Shown: positions 1 through 9,013 of the stretch, piece after piece
Layout of the letters: the number at the start of each line of letters is the position of its first letter
How positions within the stretch are numbered: the stretch's first letter is position 1
Assembly: GCA_937951485.1 (NCBI GenBank)
Contig: CALEDJ010000047.1
Coordinates: forward strand, 1-42,334
Direction of reading: 5' to 3'
Source of the DNA: an uncultured bacterium
GTDB taxonomy: Bacteria; Hydrogenedentota; Hydrogenedentia; Hydrogenedentales; CAILVY01
Length of the DNA: 42,334 nt
The notes under the pieces: model-generated
What the model saw: only the letters and a program-made list of their open reading frames with translations
What the model was told of the DNA's origin: nothing
Database searches by the model: none
Translations under genes and position numbers: made by a program

Positions 1-2042
1 CTGGAGAGCGCCGTGGGTACAAAGAAGCCCGTTCCGGCCATCGCGTCGAGGCGTTTTTGCGCCTCGACCGGGTCGCGATGTTTGAACAGCGCGACCGCGG
101 CGGCCTCGTACTCGCGCGAAAGGTCCGTGGCGTCGCAGGCATGCATTTGCTCAAAGGCAACTGCCATTTCTTCAAGTTTGTTTTGGGAACCGAGCGCAAT
201 TGCAAGGGCGAGCCATCCCATCACATAGCGTTCGCGGATACGCAGACATGCGCGCGCCGCCGCTTCGCCGAGGTCGGGGTGACCCTCGCCGGTCAGAAAC
301 AGACTGAGGATCGCCAAGTGAAACGGGCCGGAATAGAAAGGCATGTCTATGGCCCGGTTGAGGGCCGCCAGCAGTGATTCGCGTGCGTATCCTTCTGTCC
401 GGTCGAGATTCAGCCTCTGCAATACCGTCTCATAATCGGTCTCGGCGGCCATGGCCGGGATAGGGGCGATGTCCCTGCCGGGGGTCCGGACTATTTCGTA
501 CACGCGGATGCCGTTCATTCCTGAAATGTCTTTCCGTTTCCAGGTGAGATTCATTGTGTCCAGCGCTTTCTCCAATTCACCCGGGGGCGGAAACCGGTAA
601 ACGAAATCTTCCAGCAGTACCCAGGTTTTTTGCACAGGGTTTGCCTCAAGGTGGCGGGCGGTTCGTTCGCACACGCTCCGGTAGGAGGAAACCAGCAGCA
701 CAGGCCCCGGAAGGTCGCCGTACAGGCCCAGCATCTGGTCGGACAGAATCATGCCGCGAAGGAGAATCAGGTCCCCCGCAGCCGCGCGTTGCTGCAACAG
801 CCGCGCCGCCGACCGCCAGTCCGTGCGCGTTGTCGCCGGTAGCGACACGGAAATCTGGTATGCGCAGGTCATTGCAAGCGCCAACACAAGCGGCAATCGG
901 GCGGGTTTCGGCGTCGCCCGAGCAATGATCCAGCCGATGAACATGTAGAGGCTGAATGAACAATAACTCGCATAACGCGGCAGAATGCACGGCCGCAAAA
1001 ACAGGGACAGCAAGACCATCGCCGCCATGGGAACAAACAGGACGAAAAGCGGAAACAGCGCCTCACGCCGCGCAAAGAATGTCTCCCGTCGGGGTTCCTG
1101 CAAAAAGGTGTATATCAGGCAAGCAGTAATCCCCGCAGTGGCGCCCACCGAAAACAGCACCACGGCCCAATCAAAAAGAACATGCAGGCGCAACAGGTCT
1201 TGACCGATCCGCTGTCCCAGGAATTCCCACGTTTGCCCCTGGTAAAGAAACGGCTCGGTCGTCATGGCGGCGTCATACCCGAAAAACGTAAACAGCGCCT
1301 CCCGCAGAGACGGCAGTTGCATAAAGAAATCGTCTTCCGCCGAGTGGACCTGTTCCATGTGGGGCCGGATCCACAGGTATGGCGACAGGCATATTGCGGT
1401 GTTTGTCGTCCACCAGGCGAGGGTTATGCGGCGCCACTTTCGTATGCCCGCGTCCCCATCGAACCAGAACAAGGCCACATAGACAAACTCGGCCATGATG
1501 AACAACAGGCCGAAGAAATAACTCCACGCCAAGCCAAGGTTGGCCGCGCCGGCCAAGGCAAGCCAACCGCGATGGCGCTCGGAACAGCCCCGCGCCACCG
1601 CATACATTGAGACCACAACCAGGAGTTCCATCAGTGCGTTGGGCCGGATGCTCTGTCCTAGCCAGATGTGCGACGGCGACACCGCAAAGCAAGCCGCCGC
1701 TATCAGCCCCGCCTTCACTCCAAAAACACGCCGCCCCAGCGCGAAGAGCAACGGGATTGATGACAGCGCCGCAAAAACGCTCAACAAGCGCATCCAGAGG
1801 ATATTGTCCGGGCCGAACAGACGGGTCCAGAGGTACAACACCACGTAATAAATGGGCACATTGTCCGGAATCAGGAACTGAACGCGGGCCAGGTATCCGC
1901 CCAATGTGGCGGCGCGCAATGCCCGCCCGCCCGCCATGTATTCATCCCACCAGATGGATTGCTCATCGAGCCGGTAAAGACGCAACAACGCACCCGCAGC
2001 CACAATGACCGTGAGCGCCAGAAAGACATGCCAAGACTTCAT
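1..2042 (-). CDS. Membrane GT-C glycosyltransferase (GT39/PMT-like), 3' end beyond window
   Basis: An open frame of about 680 codons starts at the ATG at 2042-2040 and is still open at the left edge, so the C-terminus is missing. The N-terminus is a hydrophobic helix followed by LYRLDEQSIWWDEY (residues 22-35), the acidic first-loop motif of GT-C polyprenyl-phosphate-sugar glycosyltransferases (PMT/ArnT type). Further on, SPSHIWLGQSIRPNALMEL resembles the conserved second loop of this class, and many hydrophobic segments follow. Family knowledge suggests transfer of a sugar from a lipid-phosphate donor at the outer face of the inner membrane; the acceptor is unknown. The last 150 or so visible residues are soluble and helical (MGWLALAIALGSQNKLEEMA), possibly a TPR-like tail. 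The GntP-type permease lies 262 bases upstream on the same strand. No strong ribosome site precedes the start. Confidence 0.8.
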   Translation of the reverse strand, partial: MKSWHVFLALTVIVAAGALLRLYRLDEQSIWWDEYMAGGRALRAATLGGYLARVQFLIPDNVPIYYVVLYLWTRLFGPDNILWMRLLSVFAALSSIPLLFALGRRVFGVKAGLIAAACFAVSPSHIWLGQSIRPNALMELLVVVSMYAVARGCSERHRGWLALAGAANLGLAWSYFFGLLFIMAEFVYVALFWFDGDAGIRKWRRITLAWWTTNTAICLSPYLWIRPHMEQVHSAEDDFFMQLPSLREALFTFFGYDAAMTTEPFLYQGQTWEFLGQRIGQDLLRLHVLFDWAVVLFSVGATAGITACLIYTFLQEPRRETFFARREALFPLFVLFVPMAAMVLLSLFLRPCILPRYASYCSFSLYMFIGWIIARATPKPARLPLVLALAMTCAYQISVSLPATTRTDWRSAARLLQQRAAAGDLILLRGMILSDQMLGLYGDLPGPVLLVSSYRSVCERTARHLEANPVQKTWVLLEDFVYRFPPPGELEKALDTMNLTWKRKDISGMNGIRVYEIVRTPGRDIAPIPAMAAETDYETVLQRLNLDRTEGYARESLLAALNRAIDMPFYSGPFHLAILSLFLTGEGHPDLGEAAARACLRIRERYVMGWLALAIALGSQNKLEEMAVAFEQMHACDATDLSREYEAAAVALFKHRDPVEAQKRLDAMAGTGFFVPTALS

Positions 2043-2185
2043 CGTATCGGGTGCGTCTTTCCCGAAAATGCACGCCTTTTGTCTCGATTCCATTCGCACG
2101 AGTATACCTTGCCCTGCCATACGCCACAACCGATACCACCCGGTGGCGCGGGCGTTCTTTTGGGGCAATCGCACCTTTGGGCGCG

Positions 2186-2262
2186 TCCCCGGGGGCATGT
2201 CGTGGGCCGCCCTGTCGGTGTCTTCACGCCGTATCCTTTGGCTGCATCCCCGGGGGCATGTC
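2186..2262. repeat. Direct repeat of a 16-base CG-rich motif
   Basis: TCCCCGGGGGCATGTC occurs at 2186-2201 and again, identical, at 2247-2262, a spacing of 61 bases. It lies between the permease stop and the glycosyltransferase start. Each copy contains the palindrome CCCCGGGG. It could be a pair of operator sites or a remnant of a dispersed repeat; the sequence alone does not decide. Confidence 0.5.
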
Positions 2263-2304
2263 CCTGTTCGGCATTAAAAGCGACAGCCGCATACCCCCCG
2301 GATA

Positions 2305-3654
2305 CTACAGAATCATCGCAGCAATCACGGCGATGGCAAGGGCGGCGGCAAAACCCTGCACAAAGGTGCCGAGGGTTTGCAGGCGATAGCCCTGGTCCAT
2401 GCTCATGCCGGAGAACTGCGTGACAACCCAGAAGTAACTGTCGTTGGCGTGGGAAACCATCATGCCGCCCGCCCCGATGGCGACCACGCACAGCGCCGTC
2501 GCGCTGGGACTGTCCAGCCCCAGCGCGGGCAGCAACGGCGCGACAAGCCCCGCCGTCGTGATCATCGCCACGGTGGAGGACCCCTGGGCGGTCTTGATGC
2601 CGGCGGCGATCCCCAGCGGCAGCCATACGCCGACGCCCTCATAGCCGGCCAGGCCCGACCCGATAACGTCGGCGATGCCGGACTCCTGGAGCACTTTTCC
2701 GAATGCGCCGCCCGCCCCTGTGATGACGATAATCGGCGCGGCGGCCGCCACGGCCTGGCCCACCCACCCCGACACAGACAGCAGTCCCCAATCGAAACGT
2801 TTCGGGAGCAGAAACGCGGTAAGCGCGCCGCTCATCAGCGCGACCACCGGCTGGCCCAGGAATCCAATGACCGCCGCCACCTCCCCCGCGCCCAGCGGCC
2901 TGGCCGGCAGTTCGGCGATGGACCGCGCGAGGATCAGCAACAGCGGGAGCAGAATCGGCAGCAGGGCCTTGGGGGTGGACGGCGGTTTCGCAGCCTGTTC
3001 CGGTAGTGCCGTCAGGTCGGCATCGGGGGCGTTCCCATCCGGGGCAATGTTGACCCGGGCCGCCACGATCGCCGCGAAGCCCCACCCCGCCAGAGCGGCG
3101 ATCATGGCCACAATCGCCCCCCACAAAATGACCAGACCCAGATCGGCGCCAAGTACGCCCGCCGCGCCCACCGGACCCGGCGTCGGCGGAATCATCGTGT
3201 GTGTGGCATACAGCCCCAGGCTCAGGGCGATGGCGCCCGCCGCGAGCGTGCTTTTCGCGCGGCGCGCAAGCGCCTTATTGACCGGGGAAAGCAGCACGAA
3301 CGCGGAGTCGCAGAAAACCGGAATGGAAACGACATAGCCGACAAGGGTCATGGCCAACGGGGTGTGCCGGGGGCCGGTGAGCGCCAGCGCGCTCTCGGCG
3401 ATCCGCATGGCGCCGCCGGATTTTTCCAGAAATACACCAATAATCGCCCCAAACAGAATGACGAGACCGATGCTGCCGATGGTCCCGCCGAAGCCCGCAT
3501 TGACCGCTGCGATCACCGCGCCGGGCGACATGCCGCCCAGAAGACCGTAGGCAACTGCGGTCACGATCAGGACCAGCAACGGGTGCGCCTTGAAGCGGGC
3601 CGTCATGCCGATGATAAAAAGCACCGACAGCACCAACAACACAAGCAGCCGCAT
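2305..3654 (-). CDS. GntP-family gluconate/organic-acid:H+ permease
   Basis: 449 residues, the usual length for the family. The chosen ATG (3654-3652) is preceded by GGGAGGAATC, a good ribosome site; a longer in-frame start at 3744 lacks one and adds a hydrophilic stretch. Almost the whole protein is hydrophobic, with about 12 membrane segments. Typical GntP features are visible: AYGLLGGMSPGAVIAAVNAGFG near residues 25-47, FGAIIGVFLEKSGGA, the segment SIPVFCDSAFVLLSPV, and a C-terminal half with SHANDSYFWVV. Family members import gluconate or related sugar acids (or D-serine, as DsdX) with protons across the inner membrane. No kinase or dehydratase gene for gluconate lies next to it, so the substrate is open. 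Confidence 0.88.
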   Translation of the reverse strand: MRLLVLLVLSVLFIIGMTARFKAHPLLVLIVTAVAYGLLGGMSPGAVIAAVNAGFGGTIGSIGLVILFGAIIGVFLEKSGGAMRIAESALALTGPRHTPLAMTLVGYVVSIPVFCDSAFVLLSPVNKALARRAKSTLAAGAIALSLGLYATHTMIPPTPGPVGAAGVLGADLGLVILWGAIVAMIAALAGWGFAAIVAARVNIAPDGNAPDADLTALPEQAAKPPSTPKALLPILLPLLLILARSIAELPARPLGAGEVAAVIGFLGQPVVALMSGALTAFLLPKRFDWGLLSVSGWVGQAVAAAAPIIVITGAGGAFGKVLQESGIADVIGSGLAGYEGVGVWLPLGIAAGIKTAQGSSTVAMITTAGLVAPLLPALGLDSPSATALCVVAIGAGGMMVSHANDSYFWVVTQFSGMSMDQGYRLQTLGTFVQGFAAALAIAVIAAMIL

Positions 3655-4192
3655 GATTCCTCCCTTGACAGCGCCGCCGCATTCGTCACCACGCGACGCT
3701 GCGCTTCTGGATAAGACAGGAAACATTTTAACCGACTGAAGCAATCACGTCGCGTAACCCTGACTAATGCATGGATGCAGGACGGACGCGCTGATAATGT
3801 ACATTGTATAGGCTCCCCATAAGGATCAGCACTGATTTGGAATGCGCCGCTGTGCAGCACGATTGACATGGCCTTTATGTGCTCCTTTGTTCGATCCCCT
3901 CATTACCCCGCAGGAGCGGGATAACGAGGGAAAAAAACAATCTTCTTACAAAAATCCATAACCTGAGTGCCTGCAGCCAGAAGACGGGTTATGCGCTTCC
4001 ACGGGTGACAAGAAAATCCGGACCCCGGAAATCAGGGAGGTATTTAGTTGACTTTTTTCCCCTTATCCAGCAAACTAAAGGGGAGATTGGGGTTATGGGT
4101 CCCCGTCCTGGATAAAGATGGGGGCGTGTGCGGAGCCTGGTCACATGCTTAAGATGTCGAAACGCGGATAACAGAGGGAAGGATCATTTTCC
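3655..4192. other. Divergent intergenic region, 538 bases
   Basis: This lies between the permease (minus) and the large lipoprotein (plus). I see no convincing gene. It holds three hairpins: the long one at 3897-3930, CATAACC/GGTTATG at 3957-3963/3987-3993, and CCCCTT/AAGGGG at 4059-4064/4078-4083, the last preceded by six T. A GCGGATAACAGAGGG string just before the lipoprotein start (4164-4178) nearly repeats the right arm of the long hairpin. Promoters for both flanking genes are expected here, but no clear -35/-10 pair was found. Confidence 0.5.
3897..3930. repeat. 15-bp inverted repeat with 4-base loop
   Basis: Arm 3897-3911 (CCCTCATTACCCCGC), loop AGGA at 3912-3915, arm 3916-3930 (GCGGGATAACGAGGG). 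The arms pair over 15 positions; the two differences become G-U pairs in a minus-strand transcript and A-C mismatches in a plus-strand one. A run of seven A follows on the plus strand, so this is not a standard terminator for either neighbour. It is either an RNA structure or a dispersed palindromic repeat. Confidence 0.6.
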
Positions 4193-7100
4193 ATGTCGCG
4201 CGTCTGCGGTCCCATTCCAGCACTGTGTGCCCTACTGGCTTTGGTGATTTTGGCTCCGGGGTGTCCGCCGGTTCCGCCGGGTGACAAACCGAACGCCGCG
4301 TTTACCGCATCGCCGGTGGAAGGTTATGTCCCGCTGGAAGTGCAATTCAACGATACATCGTGGGCGGGGGCGTCGCCGATTGTCGCCTGGCGGTGGGACT
4401 TCGGCAACGGCCACACCAATACGCACCAGCGCAGCCCCAAGATCACTTACCTGGAACCGGGCGAATACACGGTGTCGCTGACGGTGACGACGGCGCGCGG
4501 CGGCAGCACGCTCACGAAAGAAAGATACATTGTGGTGCGCGAGCGCACCAGTTTCCAGGCGATTGGCCCGGAGGGCGGTTCGGTGGAATCGCGCGGGCTG
4601 CGGCTGACCGTATTGCCTGCGGCGTTGGAGCACGAGGTCGTCTACGGGCTGCGCGAAGAGCGCGACCCCTTCCTGGCAAACGCCTTTGAACCGATGATCA
4701 TCGTTTCCAGCGCTTTTACGTTGACGCACAATAATGCGTCGCCGCGCGTGTTCGCGTCGGTGCTCGGCGATGCCGTGCGCCCCGCCATTCTGGAAATCCC
4801 GTTTGTGCCCGACGGTGTGCCCCCGGCGGACCGCATTGCTGCGAAAATTCAGATTCTGGCGCGGTTGGAAAACGGACTGGTTGTGCCGATTCCCGGCGAA
4901 GTGATCGGCAACAAGGTGGTGGCGCGCGTGATGCGGTTGCCCGGCCGGGCCACCTATGCCGTGGCGTACCGACCCGACTGCGAGATGATCGTGCTGGCGG
5001 TCCCCGAAGGGGAGAAAGCCCCGACCTTGTTTGACTGGGCCGACAATTGGCGGATTTTTGTGAGCCGCGAAATGGGGCAACAGTTGACCGCGTTGCGCTT
5101 GGGCACGATCGAAAACACCGCGCCATACTACCGCAGGAACTTCTCGGATACGCAATTACAGGCCACTGCGCAGGCGGTCGGCGAGGGCATGGCGGCCATC
5201 CATGCGGGGTATGCCGGCGCCGGGATGCGCAGTCCCGCCCTGGTGACCGATGCCGGCGCCTATACCCTGATACTCTACAACATGAGTGAAACTTACCCGG
5301 AGACGTTTCCGAGTTTCCAGAGGTTGGCGTGTCGCGACACTTTCTTCGGGCATATCGTGGTGGACCCCCGGCAATTGATTGCCGTCTCCGCGCGCAACGC
5401 GCGCGACGCCGCCGCCGATGAAGGCAAAGACCTGGCGCAGGAGTACAATTTCGCCAATGCATTCGCCCAGACCCTGATGGAAGCGTGCTTTGACGGCTAT
5501 GACTACCCGAAGATTGCCGGGATGAGTCCCGGCGACCGCGATCCGCGCGGCAATCCCACGCCCGTGGACTTCCTCGCGGGGCTGCGCACCGGATTGGGTG
5601 TCTATGCGGGCCAGGTGGCCGACGGTCTGCCCGTCGCGCGGGGCTTTGAGCCGAATGAATATGTGTTGCTTTCCCATCCCCTGTTCTTCCCCTTTGATTT
5701 CGTGTTGCCGGGTTACGCGGCCGCTGGACAGGAATTCTTTTTCTATGTGCAGAACCGTTACGCCGGGGAGCAGCCACTGCAATGGATTGCACAGCGCGCG
5801 CCGCTTTCCAGGGGGATTCTGGAGGAAATTCGCGCCTCCTTCGCTGCAATGCCGCACGGCGGGGCGCGGCTTTCCTTCGAGAAAGCGCTGGAGGAAAGCG
5901 CCAAGGCCGTTGATCGCGCCATGCGCAATAATCTCGGCATATCATTGTCCAAGGCCTATTGGGATTTTGCGCGGGACAGGGCGGTGGAAAACATGCCCGA
6001 GGCGAGGCTGCGCCCCAGCGATGCAGCGCGTGACATGTTTGCCCTCAAGGCCGATCGATTTGCCCCACCGGCCGTGATCACCAAGGCACTGCCTGCGCCT
6101 TCCGACCGGTTGCTCGTGACACCCGCGTCCGAACAGGCCCTGCGCGATATTGCGCCCCTGTCCAGCCGCGCCGTGCGCATCCAAGTCAACCCGTTGGCCA
6201 CCGAACTCATCCTGCGCTTCAATGCAGACGAGTGGGAGCCGGACGCGCATGGGAACAGCCTCGGCGTGGCGGTGTATCTTGAGGGCATGCCCGGCCTGGA
6301 ACTGGCCACAAACGGCTTGGATGAAGATGAGGACGGCATTCCCGAAACGCTGATTGTCAACGGATTCACCCCGCATCCTGAAGACTGCTACGACACGGTC
6401 ACCGTGCTCGTCAGCAATCTGAGCCTGACCGCGCGCAATTCCGTCAGTATCCTGGCGCATAGTTTTGCGGAACTGTCGGTTGACGAGTCCGATGTGTTGG
6501 ACTTGTACGTAAACACCTGTGACCCGAATTACGATTATTTTCTGGAAAGTTCCGCGAGCCTGCCGACGGCCGGCGTCACCAGTTATGTGCTCAACATGAC
6601 CTCCGGCGCGTGGCGCGGCGCGCACGAAGTGGTGCAGCCCCTGCTGTGGCGCCATTACGTCACCATCGTGGAGCCTCCCGTGGTCCTGTCCGACACGGCG
6701 CTGCTGATGGTCACCGGCGGCAGCGTCACGGCGATGCCGTCGCCGGCCTTCGCCCAGTTGATGCTGCCCTTCAGCCTTTCCACCGGGTCCGTGGTGGCGG
6801 TCATTCAGACCGTGCCGAACCAGCCGACGCTGTTTGTCGGCGAGACCCGCGGCCGTTCCGAGGACGCGATCATCGCCTACAGTTATGACAAGTATATGAA
6901 CGGTTTCGCGGAAGGCCGTGCGGACATGACATGGCCCGCGTTGCTGCCCATGACCCGCGCCGCCGTGCGCGCCATGGACAGCATCCAGGATTTCATGCTC
7001 AATCAAAAGCCGGGCGCACCGGTGCGGATTAACAATTTCGTAGTCACCGGCGCTTCCAAGCGCGGCTGGACGACATGGCTCAGCGCGGCGACCGATCCCC

Positions 7101-7954
7101 GGGTCACCGCCATCATGCCCATCGTGATTGACGTGCTGAACATGGAGGTGCAGATGGCGCACCACTACAGCGCCTACGGCTTCTACTCCAGCGCCATCCA
7201 GGACTATGTGGACATGCAGATTTTTGAGCGTTTCGGACTCCCGGAAGGCGATTCCCTGCTCAAGATCGTGGACCCCTACCAGTACCGCCGGCGACTGACC
7301 ATGCCCAAGATGATTATCAACTCCACCGGAGACCAGTTCTTCCTGCCGGACTCCTCCCGGTTTTATCTGGGCAATCCGGACCCGGCGGCCAACGTTCCCG
7401 GGGAGAACAACCTCTACTATGCGCCGAATACGGATCACGGTCTGTCCTCCAGCGACCGGCTCAGCGCCGATGTTGGCGCGTACAACGCCATGCTGGCCTT
7501 CTACAATTCCTTCTTGCGCGGCGTGGAACGCCCGACCTTCCACTGGACCGTTGATAAGGCCAATGGGACCATCACCGTGTACACCGAGAAACCGCCCAGG
7601 ACGGTGAAATTATGGCAGGCAACCAACCGAAGTGCGCGCGACTTCCGCCTGGCCACCATCGGCGAAGCATGGAGCAGCATAGAACTCACTCCTTACTGCG
7701 AGGAAGAAAAAGGCGAAGAAGAGGGCGAAATGGAAGAAACAGCGGTGAAACAGACCGAGGGTGAGGAAGAAGAATGCGACAGCGGCGTATATGTCGGCAC
7801 GGTCGAGATTCCCGAGGAGGGCCAGGGATGGACCGCATTCTTCATCCAGTTAATCTACCCCGGCCCGGACCGCAATCTGGAAGATGTGGACTTCGCCTTC
7901 TCCACCGAGGTGGTTGTTGTTCCCGACGTGTACCCCCCGACGGAATCCCGCTGA
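4193..7954 (+). CDS. Lipoprotein: PKD domain plus PhoPQ-activated-pathogenicity-related hydrolase domain
   Basis: 1253 residues. A signal peptide ends at a lipobox-like LAPGC, placing the lipidated Cys at 24. Residues about 32-115 form a PKD domain (PNAAFTASPVEGYVPLEVQF, then WRWDFGNG and YLEPGEYTVSLTV), an extracellular Ig-like fold. Residues about 780-1190 match the PhoPQ-activated pathogenicity-related (PqaA) alpha/beta-hydrolase family. Likely triad: Ser955 in GASKRGW, Asp1047 in STGDQFF and His1082 in NTDHGL. The roughly 650 residues between are not recognised. Residues about 1165-1195 form a Glu/Gly-rich tail (EEEKGEEEGEMEE). GGAAGG stands upstream of the ATG at somewhat long spacing. 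Family members have no settled substrate; a surface or periplasmic esterase or peptidase role is inference. It stands alone, not in an obvious operon. Confidence 0.85.
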   Translation: MSRVCGPIPALCALLALVILAPGCPPVPPGDKPNAAFTASPVEGYVPLEVQFNDTSWAGASPIVAWRWDFGNGHTNTHQRSPKITYLEPGEYTVSLTVTTARGGSTLTKERYIVVRERTSFQAIGPEGGSVESRGLRLTVLPAALEHEVVYGLREERDPFLANAFEPMIIVSSAFTLTHNNASPRVFASVLGDAVRPAILEIPFVPDGVPPADRIAAKIQILARLENGLVVPIPGEVIGNKVVARVMRLPGRATYAVAYRPDCEMIVLAVPEGEKAPTLFDWADNWRIFVSREMGQQLTALRLGTIENTAPYYRRNFSDTQLQATAQAVGEGMAAIHAGYAGAGMRSPALVTDAGAYTLILYNMSETYPETFPSFQRLACRDTFFGHIVVDPRQLIAVSARNARDAAADEGKDLAQEYNFANAFAQTLMEACFDGYDYPKIAGMSPGDRDPRGNPTPVDFLAGLRTGLGVYAGQVADGLPVARGFEPNEYVLLSHPLFFPFDFVLPGYAAAGQEFFFYVQNRYAGEQPLQWIAQRAPLSRGILEEIRASFAAMPHGGARLSFEKALEESAKAVDRAMRNNLGISLSKAYWDFARDRAVENMPEARLRPSDAARDMFALKADRFAPPAVITKALPAPSDRLLVTPASEQALRDIAPLSSRAVRIQVNPLATELILRFNADEWEPDAHGNSLGVAVYLEGMPGLELATNGLDEDEDGIPETLIVNGFTPHPEDCYDTVTVLVSNLSLTARNSVSILAHSFAELSVDESDVLDLYVNTCDPNYDYFLESSASLPTAGVTSYVLNMTSGAWRGAHEVVQPLLWRHYVTIVEPPVVLSDTALLMVTGGSVTAMPSPAFAQLMLPFSLSTGSVVAVIQTVPNQPTLFVGETRGRSEDAIIAYSYDKYMNGFAEGRADMTWPALLPMTRAAVRAMDSIQDFMLNQKPGAPVRINNFVVTGASKRGWTTWLSAATDPRVTAIMPIVIDVLNMEVQMAHHYSAYGFYSSAIQDYVDMQIFERFGLPEGDSLLKIVDPYQYRRRLTMPKMIINSTGDQFFLPDSSRFYLGNPDPAANVPGENNLYYAPNTDHGLSSSDRLSADVGAYNAMLAFYNSFLRGVERPTFHWTVDKANGTITVYTEKPPRTVKLWQATNRSARDFRLATIGEAWSSIELTPYCEEEKGEEEGEMEETAVKQTEGEEEECDSGVYVGTVEIPEEGQGWTAFFIQLIYPGPDRNLEDVDFAFSTEVVVVPDVYPPTESR

Positions 7955-8170
7955 ACCACAGCAGAAAAGCGCGAGATGGAAAGCGTTTCAGGTCTCCGAA
8001 GCGGATGAAGAAGGTCGGAGGGGTTCAGGTTTTGGGCGTTCTTGTTTCTACTCGCGAGGGGGCAAGTCCGGGGGTGGTTGTATCGCCCTGCATATCAAAG
8101 AAAAAAGTTCGCCCATAAACGGGAAACACACCTGATTTATCCCCATTGTTCCGGTGACGGTTAACGGTTA

Positions 8171-8896
8171 TCAGGAGGACATTCGTTTTCGGTCCGCTAC
8201 GCCGGCATGCCCGTGCGCAATGCCGAGACCGCCGAGCCGCGCCAGATACTCCAGGTCAAGGATAATCAGCCTTCGCCTTCCGGAGGCCCGGACCGCCCCG
8301 TCCTGCTCGAACCGGGTGAAGGTGCGCGAGAGGGTTTCCGGGGTCGCGCCGAGCAGGGTGGCCAGTTGTTTCTTGGACATGTCGAGATCGATCGCCGCGC
8401 CCGGGGGCGCGTGCCGGTGCAGGTGCAGGAGGTAGGCGGCGAGCCGGTTGGGGATTTCCTTGAGCGACAGTTGCTCCACCAGCGCGGCAAACTGCATCAA
8501 TCGTTTTGCGAGCGTGGCCAGCAGGCCCAGGGCAACGGTGGGCCGCGATTCCAGCAGCGCGATGAAGGCGTCACGCGGGAAATACAACACAGTGGTGCTC
8601 TCAAGGGTTTCCGCATGCGCGGGATAGGGCGCGCCCGCGAACACGGCGGCCTCTCCCACGGGCTGCCGGGGGCCAAAGACATGCAGGGTCTGTTCCTTGC
8701 CTTCCGCGGAAATTTTGAAGATACGCACCTTCCCATCAAGAATGATGTGAAATCCCTCGGAGGGGTCCCCCTCTGAAAACACCGTGGCGCCGCGCGGGTA
8801 TCTCTTGGTGACAGCGATTGCCGCCACTTGCTTGAGGTCCGCGCGCGTCAGGGCCGAGAACATGGGGATGGCGCTCAGCGATGGCGTGCCGATCAT
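8171..8896 (-). CDS. Crp/Fnr-family regulator, DNR-like
   Basis: 241 residues. The start at 8896 is chosen because the cyclic-nucleotide-binding fold begins directly after it; GGAAT lies about 11 bases upstream. Residues 10-130 form the sensor beta-roll (RGATVFSEGDPSEGFHIILDG and GPRQPVGEAAVFAG). Residues 145-215 are the winged helix, with MSKKQLATLLGATPETLSR: Glu187, Ser190 and Arg191 form the E-x-x-S-R recognition-helix pattern known from FNR and DNR, which read TTGAT half-sites. The N-terminal region has no cysteines, so it cannot carry an FNR-type Fe-S cluster; a heme/NO or redox cue as in DNR is plausible. It is divergent from ferredoxin-nrfH-nrfA, with a matching operator 22 bases upstream of its start, so it probably controls both directions. 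Confidence 0.88.
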   Translation of the reverse strand: MIGTPSLSAIPMFSALTRADLKQVAAIAVTKRYPRGATVFSEGDPSEGFHIILDGKVRIFKISAEGKEQTLHVFGPRQPVGEAAVFAGAPYPAHAETLESTTVLYFPRDAFIALLESRPTVALGLLATLAKRLMQFAALVEQLSLKEIPNRLAAYLLHLHRHAPPGAAIDLDMSKKQLATLLGATPETLSRTFTRFEQDGAVRASGRRRLIILDLEYLARLGGLGIAHGHAGVADRKRMSS

Positions 8897-8917
8897 CGGT
8901 GATAAATTCCTTTTGTC

Positions 8918-8931
8918 TTGACACAGATCAA
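8918..8931. promoter_or_regulatory. FNR/DNR-type operator in the nrf divergent promoter
   Basis: TTGACACAGATCAA fits the FNR consensus TTGAT-N4-ATCAA with one change (TTGAC); read on the other strand it is TTGATCTGTGTCAA. Candidate -10 sequences on the plus strand are AAAATA (8955-8960) or TACTAT (8959-8964), putting the box centre near -42 to -47 of a start at about 8967-8971, the class II activator position. On the minus strand it lies within 22 bases of the regulator's start codon, which would suit autorepression. Confidence 0.72.
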
Positions 8932-9013
8932 GGTTTTTCGCGCCGTGCTGCGGCAAAATACTATCATATTCGACCCCATAGACAATCAAATCAACCCTGG
9001 CGTGGGAGACACT

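Noticed and set aside
4048-4079. TTGACT as a -35 box for the large lipoprotein
   Set aside because: No acceptable -10 at 16-18 bases; the best candidates (AAACTA, AACTAA) are poor.
3879-4115. 78-residue plus-strand frame in the gap before the large lipoprotein
   Set aside because: It crosses the 15-bp hairpin, lacks a ribosome site and has no recognisable content.
5942-7543. 533-residue minus-strand frame inside the large lipoprotein gene
   Set aside because: Its product is His/Arg/Gly-rich with no domain; the plus frame has a signal peptide, PKD and hydrolase motifs. GC-rich genes commonly give such antisense frames.
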